Shown in pieces: positions 1 through 12,800 of a stretch of 64,000 bases of DNA. The first letter of the stretch is position 1. Each line of letters begins with the position of its first letter. The stretch comes from Himantopus leucocephalus (taxonomy: Eukaryota; Chordata; Aves; Charadriiformes; Recurvirostridae). The stretch lies in contig RSEF01000001.1 in NCBI GenBank assembly GCA_003993805.1, positions 58,534,269 through 58,598,268 on the forward strand, in the 5' to 3' direction. The position numbers and the translations under genes were made by a program. The notes under the pieces were generated by a model that was given only the letters and a program-made list of their open reading frames with translations, was not told the origin of the DNA and searched no databases.

Positions 1-3000
1 CAGACCTGCCACACACTGGAGGAGTGGTTTAGGTGGGGACAGGATACACAGCTAATGAACGAGGTACACAAGCAACACCAATAGGGCCAAAACCTGCTGG
101 ACTACGTCGCCTTCGGATGCTCCATCTTCCATGTGAGACTTTTTCCTTCAGTGCTACAGTTGGGATCCTCACATGGAAAAAGCAAGGTGGGAAGCACGAA
201 TGGGGAATCCTCAGTAATTTTACTGGCTGTGTGTCAGCTCCGTGGAGGCTGCAGCCATGTCTTTTTGCTTCTCCTTGTAAGACATGTTGGGATGCTGGCA
301 AGTGCCAGAGGCGTATATTTGCTTTAGACTTGTTAAAAAAAACCCCAACGTTGGTACAGATTTCCTATAAAAATGAGTCTTCAATTGGCTTTTTGTTCCC
401 CACCCAAAGGATGGAGAACATCTGCACACCCATCCTGCTGCCGTGTCTGTGTGTCCGCATCTTGCATTTGGCTTGCAAGCTCCCTGGAGTAGAGCTGGGC
501 ATAACTTTACAGCTCCTGGCATGAGGGGGCCCGAATCCCCAGCAGAGGGATTATTCGTTATCCCGGCACATCCTACAGCCCAGGAGGCGCAGACAGCTGT
601 GCAGGGGTATACTGGTCCAGGGCAGCTGTGTCTGCTGTTGCTAAGGCTTAGAGGCAGTTTTTCAGAAGCTGTTTTATGTCCCTATTTCAAGCTCAGGCTC
701 CTAAATGTCCTTTAAAATTCCCCCCTTTGGTGTGTTTGTTGTATATTTAGAAAATATCCTTTTATTTGCCTCAGGGGGACATTTTCAAATTTTCAAACAA
801 AGTATGCAGGGGTTAGGCTGCGGGGCCACCACTCCTTCCAGCTGCATGTGGCCACTTGAGGTTTGGAAACAGCTTTGGTTTTGCACAGCAGTGACACAGC
901 TTCTGTTTATTTGCTACTTAATGAAAATAAATGAAAATCAGAGGATCCTCAAGTGTAAAACTGAACACTTGAGGGCTGTTCCGGCTTGCCTGGAGAAGAG
1001 CCAGCCACCTGTCAACTGGATTACCCTTGATGCTACTGAGTGCAGCCAGACTTAGTGACTTCAGCCAGGTGTTGGGGTCACCCCGCTTGCAGCTTTGCAG
1101 AGAGGCAGACAGCTAATTGGGAAGTCCAGGCAGATGCTCCTGCTCTTCTGGCCGAGGAGACCTGGAGATGGGTATTTGCTTGTGCCTAGGTGCGCTGGCT
1201 GTAGAACAGCTAATCAGAGGCTCATTTTCACAGCTTTCCCGCAAGAAGATGTGACCTCGGCAGTAGGTTTGCCCTACATTATGATCTCTACGTCGTAAAG
1301 TGAGGAGCTGCCACGCTGCAGCGCAGCTGGAATTAATGGTACCTGGTACCACTCCGCCCCGTTCAGCTTGGTCTGCCCAAGCCCCTGCAATGGCCGCACT
1401 TCCACTGATGCTTTCATGTTTCCCACTCCTCCCTCCCTGATGTCTTTCTGCCTCTAATTCCTTCCCACCTCCCTGCCCCAGTAGCCTGCTAGCCCACATT
1501 TTCCGGATTTTTTCATGAAAAGTTTCCGTCGCACCAACCGCCAAGCGCTGCACAAAGCGGTACCCGTGCACAGGTAGCAATAACGCGCTCAGGAATTAGG
1601 GCCGCTTCCCTGCCCAGGCAGCGCGGACCTCACACACACCAGGGCAGAACAGCTACTGTCCGTGTGGGGTGCGCTCTGCGGGAGAGGGAGCTGCCTTCCC
1701 GTGTTACGCACAGGCCTGTGCTCTTGTAAACCAGGATCGTGTGACAGGAGGAACCAAAGTAATGTGCTCTTCATCTTCTCCTTAATGCCCTAACACCTCC
1801 CACAAAGCTTGCTACCATCTGGAGGAGTTATTATTTTCACATTACCTGATCACACCTGTTGTTTCACATTGATGTTCAGGCCAGTCTTAACCTAAGACTC
1901 TGCTGGTGAAGCATGAGAAGCTCTGATATGTGATGATCAAGGGAATGCACCTAACATAGCACATGGTGTCTATTCAAAACTGTCTCCTGTGGTAGGTGGC
2001 AGGCTTAAAGTCATTTGAAAATGAAATATTCTGCTATTTAACTTCTGTCCTGTACTGTACTTCAAAAGGATGAGGATGAAAGGCTAATAACAAAATCCTT
2101 CAAATCCTTGAACATTACCTACTCCCACGGCTGTCCTACGGTACATGCCAGTATTACCAAGCTTGACCTCAGCTGATGCAGTAATTAAGATGGATGTGGT
2201 GAAAGAATCCTTGATGTAACAAAACTGACCAAATGTTGTGTTGCAAATGGAACTGGAGATGAGAGAAGGCTGTAAGGTTGTAGAAAAAGTAGCCTCAACG
2301 CTGAGAAACAATAACCTATTTCCCCGCCAAAACTCCACAATAAGAAAACACAGGCAGAACACTTAATGCAAACACTTATTACTCTAGCTATGTATGTATA
2401 TCTCTTCTACTAGCTAAAGGAAAGAATGATTTGACCTTGGATCCCCTGCAAAGTCTGTACGTGTATTTCAACCAGCACATGTCCCAAAATCCATACTGCC
2501 CGGGGGGGGTGCACATCCTTGGCATTTTGGAATGAGAGGGAGAGGAGGAGGAGGGAGAGCCAGCATTGCGTATAGCCTCAAAGCAATGAGAGCCTGTACA
2601 CATGCAGCGCCCCAGAAAGGCCAGGGAAAGGCAGGGCTGCACACTGCAGAACTCAGAGGGGCTCTTAAACCCAAACAGGATCTGCAATTAGGACCCCTCA
2701 GCCCCACTTCCAAACACAGCAGCCTGGCAAACATCCACCTGGGAGTGCTACCACAGCCTCAACCGCAGGGACAGAAGGTGATCTGGAGGAATTACTCTCC
2801 CCTTGTGCTTCAGTACTAGTCTCCACATGTGTTTGCTTGAATACAGCTGCACGTATCGTGCTGTCACGCACCAAGGCAGGGCCACAGCCCTCTTGGATTC
2901 AGCCTAAAAGCCTGGCTGCCGAAGACCGATGGATACCTGGGCATGCCGGCTTTAGTTTAGATTTTAAAATCAAACTTTTAGCCTTGCTGTTTGTGAGGGC

Positions 3001-3091
3001 TGTTAGCATGACCTCAGCATAACCACTGCCAAAACACCATTTGTCTGAGTCTGCAGAGAGCCTCTAATGAAAGCTCAGCCACATGAAGGAT
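1..3091. other. Intergenic DNA left of STRA8, no gene seen
   Basis: I find no coding exon here with credible splice sites or family similarity on either strand. The open frames are short and lack family motifs. In human the gene beyond STRA8 is CNOT4, converging tail to tail, so distal 3' UTR of that gene could lie here. Nothing in the sequence proves it. Confidence 0.5.
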
Positions 3092-3097
3092 TTTATT
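3092..3097 (-). terminator. Candidate STRA8 polyadenylation signal
   Basis: AATAAA on the minus strand, about 715 bases downstream of the STRA8 stop codon. It is the clearest canonical hexamer I noticed in that stretch. Cleavage was not verified. Confidence 0.4.
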
Positions 3098-3809
3098 CAT
3101 CTTCACAGCATTTTTAATTCCGAGACACTATCTGAGCAGCACTACTCATCAAAGAATGAGATGTGGCAGAAGAGCACAGGGCTGCTCACTCTGCTTTACT
3201 CACTTTGCAAAAGTAAATAATCCAAAGTGTATTATTGTGCCTGCACATCTCGGGACAATTTGGTGGCCACAGCTGTTGTCCTCAAAAAGAGATGGAAGAG
3301 CCCCATCTCATCCTCTGTAAGGAAATCCCTCTTTCCTTGTCAGCCTGAGCTGAAAAATTGTACAGGAAAAGTAATCACTGCCAGGGTGCAGGGCACTTTG
3401 GGATTTTTGCAGGTTGCAGTTGGAGACCTGCATCCTATGAGGGTGTGCAGGCTGTCACTGGTGTGACCTCTCTGCAGCTCGGCCACAGCTTATGCTAGGC
3501 AAGGTCACCTAACTACACGTGCCTCAGTTTACTTGTGAAGCGAGCTTAAACATTAAAAAGCAATAGACAAGAATATTTCTTAAGATTTTATAAATATCTA
3601 AAACCTGGAACTTTTAAAGGTATAAATTACTAAACTGATATATCAAGAAACACTGATGAGGGAATGGAAAGCCAACAGTAACAAACCACTTTAACACAGC
3701 ATCTCCACACTCTGCTCAGAGAGGTGCTTCACTGAAAGAGGTGCAGTCTCTTCAAGTTCCCGGTGTACCCGACAACGCTTGGTGAAACATTAGCAAACAG
3801 AGATAGTCT

Positions 3810-6800
3810 TTAGAAATCTTCATCATCGAAGGTCTCAGTGCACCTCAGCATCACAGTCTCATAGTCGAACGCGAGATCTTCTTCCTGAAAGCCCCCCCCC
3901 CCAACAAAGTCAAGCAGCATTAAAAACCACAGGAGTTGATTGTGTTTCAAATATACAGTGGGTTGGTAAAGTGCTGGCACGTATCAGCTAATGCGCCATG
4001 AGCCCCCCTTCCTCTCTGAATCAGCAACCAGCACTTGTCAAGTGCCTGAGGTGCCTGATGAAGAACGGCTCAAATTTTCAACCTTTCTAAAATCACAGGG
4101 CTCCACCCCATGTCTATTTACATCATTTAGACAGCTGTTACTGACGGTGGTAGCAAGCGGGTCACATAACAGGCTCTGAAGTTATGAGAGCTTCCTTGAG
4201 CCCTAAACTTCTACTGACCGCACACAGGCTTTGCTGCTCTTTTAGCAACAGAAGGAAATGGTCTTCCCTTTCGCCAACTTACAGAGAATAAGTGGCTTTT
4301 GAGAAATGAAAGTCTAGGAGACGAAAATGTTCATGCCTGCAGTCCATCTAGTCCACCTTCTGCATTGACGCAAGACTCTTCAGGGCAAGACTGCTTTTAA
4401 AAATAGGTGCTGTTTAAAAAATGTATAGCTTAAGGAGTACGAAATCCCACTTGCTTGTCAAGTGACTCATCTAAAATCCATAATTTTAAAAGACAGCGTG
4501 CTTTTGAAGATGTAAAGGTGCTCAGTGCTATTTAGAAAAAAAACCATACTGACTTTCACTTAGACATTGTAAAACCTTTGGACTTCAATCTAAATTAATT
4601 CTTTACTGCTTTTGCTGCTAAGCATCTCTTATGATGTGACCTTAAGACAACAGCTCTTGAAAAATGACAAGATTCCTTAACTAATCTCATGCTCAGAAAT
4701 ATTTCTCTATCATGTAGCTTCCATGCTCCTGTTCTCAGTTTTGGGTCACTGTCCTTTTAAGATCCCTCCTTTTCCTTGTCCACATGATTTCCTCCCTCCT
4801 TTTGTGTGAGACTTTCTCAAGCATTTCATACCAGTGGGGTGCATGCCCTCGGCAGCCTCGAGAGCCAGGGCAGCGGCTCAAGAGGAGCTGCACTCAGTGG
4901 ACCTGTGACTACGAAACGGCGAACATACACAACCCGATGACAGTACTTTGTACCTGGACAATTAACCAGAAATGGCATAACATAGCACTGGCATGTGATA
5001 ACCAGCAATAAAACCTGTCACCTCATCAGCTCTGCAGGTGAAAGGAAAGGAGACCATAGGCTGCCTCTCATATTTCAGTCGGGTGCACATCGCGTGCCTC
5101 GCCTGGGTACCGTACCTGCTACCCACCTCTGTGTCTTCTACAAGGTATGGGCACAGTGCACCAGGACATCACTTTACCCTTCAGATAATTTATCCCAGCA
5201 CTGCCCAAACTCCTGGGCTAGTGCAGCACTGGCACAGGTACTACTACATCAAGGCAAGGGGAATGGTCTACAGGGGTTAAGTCACACCTATAAGGTAAGG
5301 AGGAAGGGCTCCCTTTCCCTGTAAAATCCAGGAGCCTCCAATGCTCTCAGTAGCCCAAATTCTGGGGTAAGGTGTGTTGCCTATACTGAGCGCTCTGCTG
5401 CTGCCTGAGTTGGTGTGTTTCAAGCTAGCTGGAACATCTCCTAGCCCTGCTCTGCAACCACTTCCTTAACTGCCTCAATCTGTTTGCTTTGAGATGGAGA
5501 TGAATTTCTGCTCTCAAAACAGAAAATTCTTGTCAGTTGGTTGTTTTGGGGTTTTTTTTGCCTCTTGGCAGGACTCTCTAGATGTGCTGTACTGCAGTTA
5601 TCTAAACCAAAACAGATTGTGACCTTCACATTATCAGTACTCTCTAGCCTGGGTAACTTCTGCTCAAACTCCCTTTTTATTGTCTTATCACAGACAACTC
5701 AAAGTTCCTGCATAAAAGAAGTGCACACAGTCTTTTATTTCCTTTTGGATCCACAGAGCTCATTCAACTGCCAATTTGCAGTACTTCAGCTTCTTTTGCT
5801 GTCTTCCCATCAGTCCCATTCTCCTAGTTGTATTTCAAACGTCCCTCTTTAAAGCTTGAAAGGGACACTACCTCTTCTCATACCACCTCATCTGGGAGCT
5901 GTGAGATGGACTTGGGCTTACATATAACTGCAGCACCAAGCAGAAGGACAAAATGGGACCACCTAATGCCACCAGGCATGATGTTCATGAAAGAAATTTA
6001 AAACTGGAAAATAGCGTGTCTTGCCTAAAGCTTTTCTTTCTACGTGTGCTCAGTTCACGGTTGTTTACATAAACACAGGAAGAGCTCTGCTCTTACGAAG
6101 AACATCATAGCTATTCACAGACCAAAGGGCTATGTAGATCAGTACCTGGTCTCCGATAACAGCCAGGAGATAATGTTTAGACAAAAAGTGCAAGAATTGT
6201 GCATGCAGTGTGCTCTGTTCCACAATATATGTGCCCACGTTATGGCAAACTGTGCTGTGAGGACCCCCTGAGCTGGAAATTCTATCTGGACCTTCAGATT
6301 TGGTAATTGTCAAAGGACTGATGTCCCAGCAGTTAAATCTGGTAATTTGCACATGCAAGTATTTTTTAATATGTTGTTTGTTCATTTCGTTGAGTGCTTT
6401 CTAGTTCTTCTGGTATCAGACACAATGAATAGTCATTCTGTGTATCAAGTCCAAACCATTTAGCATCAAAATTCTCTCACAGTACTCCTCAGTCTTTTTT
6501 TGCAGAAGAGTCCCTACTTTAGTAGCTCTTGTTTAATGCCTTCTGCTGTGCCTGCTTCCATTCTCTGCACCTCTTCTAGTGCCCCTGAGATGGGGGGAAC
6601 CAAACGGCATGCAGCAGTCACTATGTGACAGATTCAGATAGTGGTGCAACACTAGTTTCTGCTTGGTTTTCTGTCCCAATTACCCTTCATCGCAAACGCT
6701 CTATTTCCTTCAAAGGAGCATCTGCTCAAGTAACAGAGACTGGGTAGAAGCTAGGCCATAGAAAATAGCAACAGTGGCTACCGTGGAGGTACAACTGACT

Positions 6801-9800
6801 CCAAGCCCAAACGAGCATGGTCTGGCTGAGGGACATCTCCCTTTCGTTCCTCCACCCAGGCGCAAGCCCTGAGCCATCTCCTTGGCAGGAGGGCAAGAAG
6901 GGGAGGAAGAACACTGCAAACACAACCACTTCTGGCTCAGTGAATCTGCAACAGTAGGCTGAGGTTAAGAGGCAGCTCAGCAGCTGTTTATCATCTCTTT
7001 CAAGCACACGAACACCCTACTCCTAAGGCCTGCCAGCAGAGGGCTCAGGGTAGGGAACCTGGCACCCAGACAAGCAGAAGGTGGCCCTGCTGAGCTCAGA
7101 ATGAAGCAGCTGGGGGTTAATAGAGAACTGCGTAGCGAGCTTCGACTGCTCAGATGAGATGACTCAAGCTTTTCCACAAGGAACTTTCATGGAAACAAAA
7201 AAAACCCAATAATTCCTCATGTCAATTGCCATTCTGAATAACACTAAGCAAATAACCCCTCACACGTTGCCTCTTACAAAGGCAATCCTGCTGACCTTTT
7301 GGAATGACGCATCTGAAGTGATGAACCCCAAGTTCTTATTTCTGGACAATATGATCAGAAGCACAGAAAACAGAAATCCCTTTCTGACAATGACAGAAAT
7401 ACATTGCTCCTTCTATAAGGAATATTTTGGCAAAGCTTACCTGGCAAAACTGTGTATTAGCAAAGAAGAGGCTTTTTAAGAAATCAGTGATCTGCAGATA
7501 GAGTCTGTGGTGATCCTCTGGATTTTCAGAAGTGCAGCTTGCAAATGCTGAACTGAAAATGGAACAAGATACTGTATTTAATTTCCTGTTCCTTCATTTG
7601 TCCTCCTACTTACTTTCTCTCCTCCACATTTTACTTATAAATTAAAGAAGATTCAAATTGTTTTCAAGATGATTTTGATATTAGAGACAATAGCCAAGCA
7701 AGACAGGGAGGAGCGGAGGTGGACGTATTGACGAGATATTGTCTAACAAATGCAAGGAAGATATGTAAGAACAGAGAACAGCAATACAAGAAACTAGTAT
7801 CACAACGAAGAGATCTACTGATACATGACAGCTATAGTAACACTGTTTTGGGGAAAAGTACATAGCTATTATAACAGAGAGCAACAATGGTAATTTGGTA
7901 GTGCATTTCGTTCAGAGGAACAGCTTTGACTTCTTTTGTGAAGTTTTTGAGAATGCAGTAACGTGGTCGTGAAATGACGTATTAGCTATTACTGGTAGGT
8001 TTGTACTCAGGTAACAGGTAACTTTGGCAAAAAGCTAAGATACTCTTTCTGGACCTCACCTCTATATTCTCCCTGGGATTTTACAAAGTTCTGCCATCGT
8101 GACTCTGCCCAGAATTACAAGGCACAGAGTGATAGGGAAGGAAGGGAACAGAATAAATGTTGACTACTGAAATAGTAATCTAATTTGGGACCCAAAACAG
8201 ATTGCAAAGGTGACAGAAATACATTGGAGTATTAAGGAATACTTAATCTTATTTGAAAAGCAAATAGCAACTGTGACCTAATAAATGTTATTTAATGGAT
8301 ACATATTTGTTAAGTTTTATTATGTATTCAAGTATATTCTGATCAACAGCCAAAACAACCTTATTTCCATTCATTCTGTTGTGGAATTGCAAGGTGGAAT
8401 GGTGGTGAAAGACAGAAAGATCCACCCTAAAGAACTCTCTAAAGAAGGAAAAATAAGTAGAAAACGGGATTTTAAAAAACAGATTAATACATTATTTGCA
8501 AAGAGAAACAATCCTAACTAAGTAGGAAGAATTCATAAAAGATGAGTCATAATGTGATTTTCCTCTTGAGGAAAGCAACGCTTTTCTTTCTTTGGTTTAC
8601 TGCGAAAAATCAAAGGCAGTGACAGCTTTGTATCTGACATGTTCTCTTTTAGGTAACTCATCTGACCTGCAGAGGAAAGAGATGTTATTATTTAATAGGT
8701 CTTGTGTTTCTTTGATGTTACTGCTCAGGTCAACCACACTTTAGTTTGATCACCTCCTTGTGATTGAATTAGGGTACTTGAAAAAGGTAAGGGAGACAAT
8801 GTTAAAAAATTATAATTTTTGTGTCATTAAATGAGAGTACAGTTTATGATTAGCTGACTTATCCAGGGAATGCCTTATGGTCCTCATAGACCTGGTAAGT
8901 GAGAGAGAGAAAAGGAAAACATTACAAATATTGTAATTTGAAAAGATGGAAAGCTGCACAGACTGGTGAAGAAAATCAGGACGACACCAGTTATCCTGAA
9001 GTGATGGGGTGCTCTTAATAAGTCAGTCTTACTAATTCTGCTGTAAATGCCTATTATTCATTTCACTTTTGCACCTTAAGAGACAGTATTATTGTGAGCA
9101 CAATTGCTAGAAGCTGCTATTCCAACCATTTACTAAAAATTAGGCACAAAAAAGGAAGTTGGCTATTGCCTCACTCCACAGCAAACTTGCCGTGGAGTAT
9201 TGACAGTGGGCTATTAACTCATTGTGTCCAGCAAAAGGGGTGAGTTTGTAGTTTACCTCTGGCTAGACATTCCCTGAGTCTCACTTCCGTCAAGGAAACC
9301 AGCAGCAACATCAAACGCATCTTCAAACATTACCTATCAGAGAAAACACTTCAGATACCAACATATCCACCCATCTAAAAGTTTTACCTAGGGCGTAACT
9401 TTTAATAATGAAGTCTTTAAAAGCACGATATTCTTTCTTTCCATTTAACGGGTACGTTTACAGCTAGAATAAACCAAGAAGCTTTTATGGAGACAAGAAT
9501 AATAAGGAATAACTGTATTTCATGACTAGGAACACAAGGTTAGTCCATTCCCTTAGGCCTGTGCTTCAACCTCTAGGAATTAGACTTAACATTACATCCC
9601 CTAAAAAATCAATAAAAAACATTAATTGTATCAGTGCTTTAGAGACTTGACCGTGGGCTGCTGCTTATGGCTAGAGATCTTAACTGTACCAGCCAGTTTC
9701 CTCAAATCTGATTCCAGTGTGCGAGCGGGCTTACAAAGGAGTTACAAAGGATGCTCCCTGTGACAAACCGATAAGCTTATTAGTTCGCTCTGCCATAATG

Positions 9801-12800
9801 CAGTTCACACCTTTTTCCGTGCCAGAAAGTACTGTACATGCAACATCCCCGTGACATTTCCTAAGGAGGTCAGCAACATGAGTTGTGTCCTGAGGCTCAA
9901 AAAGAACTTGTCAATGCAATTACTTGTACGCTAAAGGTGGACACCTGTCCCTCCCTTGCAGCTAATAAAATTACACACATGTCTTTGAGCAGCTACTTGC
10001 TTAAGTAATCAGCGCTCCAGGAACAGCTTACAAAGAGTTGGCTGTTATTTAATCTCTTTTTAACAAATGCCCTGGTCTACTCAGTCACTGACTTCTTGGC
10101 TCTGCAGAGGTGCACGGCACAGGCAGTCATTAGCCCTGTACCAGTGGAACTGCTCTACAAATATTTTCTCTTTGCTACCAAGTGGTTTGATGAAAAATAA
10201 AACAACACCCAACCCAAAACACAGCAGGCCTCGGCTAACTGGGTACTTCTTCTGGATTTAGCTCATCTGTGCTCCTTGGAGAGTTTGCAGAGCACAGTAA
10301 CTGCATAATTCGTGGTCTTGCTCCCTCCCCCTGCAGCAAGTTAGAGCAAATTTAACTGTTACTTAGCATAGAAACTCTACAGGTCAGTGGAGACTAGCAC
10401 GACTACTACCACTGCGCTCCTATAGCTCGCTATGTGTCTTACCGAGTGAGAATTCGGTGCAGACATTTACTCAAAGACTGCTTATTGTCTTCCCTTACAC
10501 ATTCGAGTCATCTTGGGAAAGCTTAATTACAACTACTGTGTGTTTCCAATTAAAAGCTGCAGAGACAATTAGCAAGTGAAGGCTTGGAGTTTCAGAGGCA
10601 GATGAGGTGTGTTACTAAGCACTTACTTCCTCTGGTGTGGAGACCGAGGAACCACTGGCTTCCTCACTGTTACCTCGGCTGTCCCTCACACTACCTTCAG
10701 TGCACGCAGGCTCTTGGCAAGCAGCCTTAGGATCCATGAGGAAATCTCTCTGGCTACAGTACTGCAAGATGCTGTCTCTCCTTTCTTCAGAAAGCTCTTG
10801 CCAGAGGTGGGAAACAGCTGTGGAGACCTCAGGAAGAGGCACCTCCTCAGTACAAACAATTTCATGCTCTATCAGCAGGTCCACTGTGTGCTTATAAAAA
10901 TACAGGTATCTGTAATGAAAGGAAAGGGAGCATCTCTTAAAGGAAGGCTCCGAGGCAGCCATCTACTGTAAATCAGCAGAAGACTGGGGAGTAGCTCCAA
11001 TTCATAACTAGTTCATTGACTCCCCCNTTTGCCCCCCCCCCCCCCCCCAAGACTTCATACAATTACTGAAGGTTGCCCAATGCTGCTTGAAGATTTTAGC
11101 AACTCTGTTCAGCCAAGATTTCGTCTGCAAAAGGCAGGTTCCAGCCACAGCCTCAGCAGGACTGCCTCACAACAGAAGCTCCGGGCGCTGCAGGCTCTAC
11201 TTGTTGCACAGGCAAACCTCATTCTGGCATTTAATAAATTTTGAGTTACTTGCCTTTGTATCCTGAGGCTTTCACGCTGTAAGTCTCTTTTTATACTTTT
11301 ACTGGCGTTGCACTACACTTAAAAATCTTGGCTGAGGTCATATCCTGACGTATTAGGTAGTATACATACAGATAGAAAAAGACTACCCCAGGCCTGGATG
11401 CTCTGACTTAAATAAGCATGGGAGCTCAATTTCCTCCATTTTGCAGCTGAGGAAACACATCCCTAAGACTGACTTCTATGCAGTCTGTAGTGAAACTGGT
11501 AATGGAACATCAGTGTCGTAATTTCAACCCAGTGACTAAATTTCAGAACAAGCCCACTTCTTCTGTTAGCACTGTGTGGCACAGTGAACCAGGGATAATA
11601 ATGTCTACTTTGGAAAGCAGCACTGAAGGTTATTATATGTTAATTAAATGCTTAGAGCTTCTCAGATGAAAATAACAAGATCAAAGGAGTACAAACCAAG
11701 AGTTCTATCAACAGCAGTCATTGTTACTGAGTTTGGGCTCAAAATGATTCCTTGGAAGGTGTCCCAAATGAGCACGTTTTCTGATTAACTGAACAGTATT
11801 GCATGAGAAAGTAACTCAAAAGAGTTGTCTTGTCTTTTTTTTTTTTTTTAATATTTGTTCCAGCAAACCAATATTGAAAATCTTAAGGTAATTCTGCACA
11901 CAAGCATAAACATGTTTAAACTCCAGTTGCCATACTCTGGAGTATTTTCCACCATTTCGGGAGACAAAATACCAGAAGGGGAATAAGTGTTCTCATGTAA
12001 GGTATTGTGCTCACCAAGGATTCTGGATGTCCAGCTCCAAACAAAGGATCTAGAGTTTCTCAAACAGAAGAATATGAATCACCATTGGACTGCTTTGCTA
12101 AAGAAATTAAGCTTGAACCATGACTCAACTATTTCCTTCCCATCTGGAAAGAGACAACCACATTTTCCGCTGGACAGAGTACTGTGTAGTCCTACCACTG
12201 TAGCTCCTGCTGCTGGACATGGAAAAAAAACCAACTCGCTGAAGCTCATGGCATTTCTGATGCTGCCCAAATAACATGATTAGACGATCACCAAAAGGCT
12301 GTTATTTTCTTTGGTGAAGACTCCCTATTGCTTTATGCTTGTTATACAAGATCATTTTTTGAGAAGAAATAGCTATGAACCAACTGCAGTCTGACATAGG
12401 ACTGTAGGATAAGTGCCAGAGTCCAGACAGTACAGGCCCTGGTCTACTTTGTCAGTGAAGAAGGGGAAAGTCAGGTGTTTACGGCTCTGCCTTTGATGAA
12501 AGAGAGCTTACCTCCCCCAGAAAATCTTGATTCAGCACATTTCCAGGTCTTGTAAATGATACCTTACTACAGCCACCTCCGAGTCTCACAGGAGTAAAAG
12601 TAGGAACAGCAACAGGAGGCTGGTGCCATCTGCTGGCACAGCTGCAGTCTCATTTTGATGAAAAACTCAATAGTCCAAGGGAATTTTATAAATAAGTACC
12701 AGTTCAAAGCAAAAGAGAAGAAGGAACTGCAGAACGTTTTGTTTATGCCAGTGACGCTGTGGAAGAGGATGCCAGCTGCAGCTGTGGACTCCCCTGCGCC

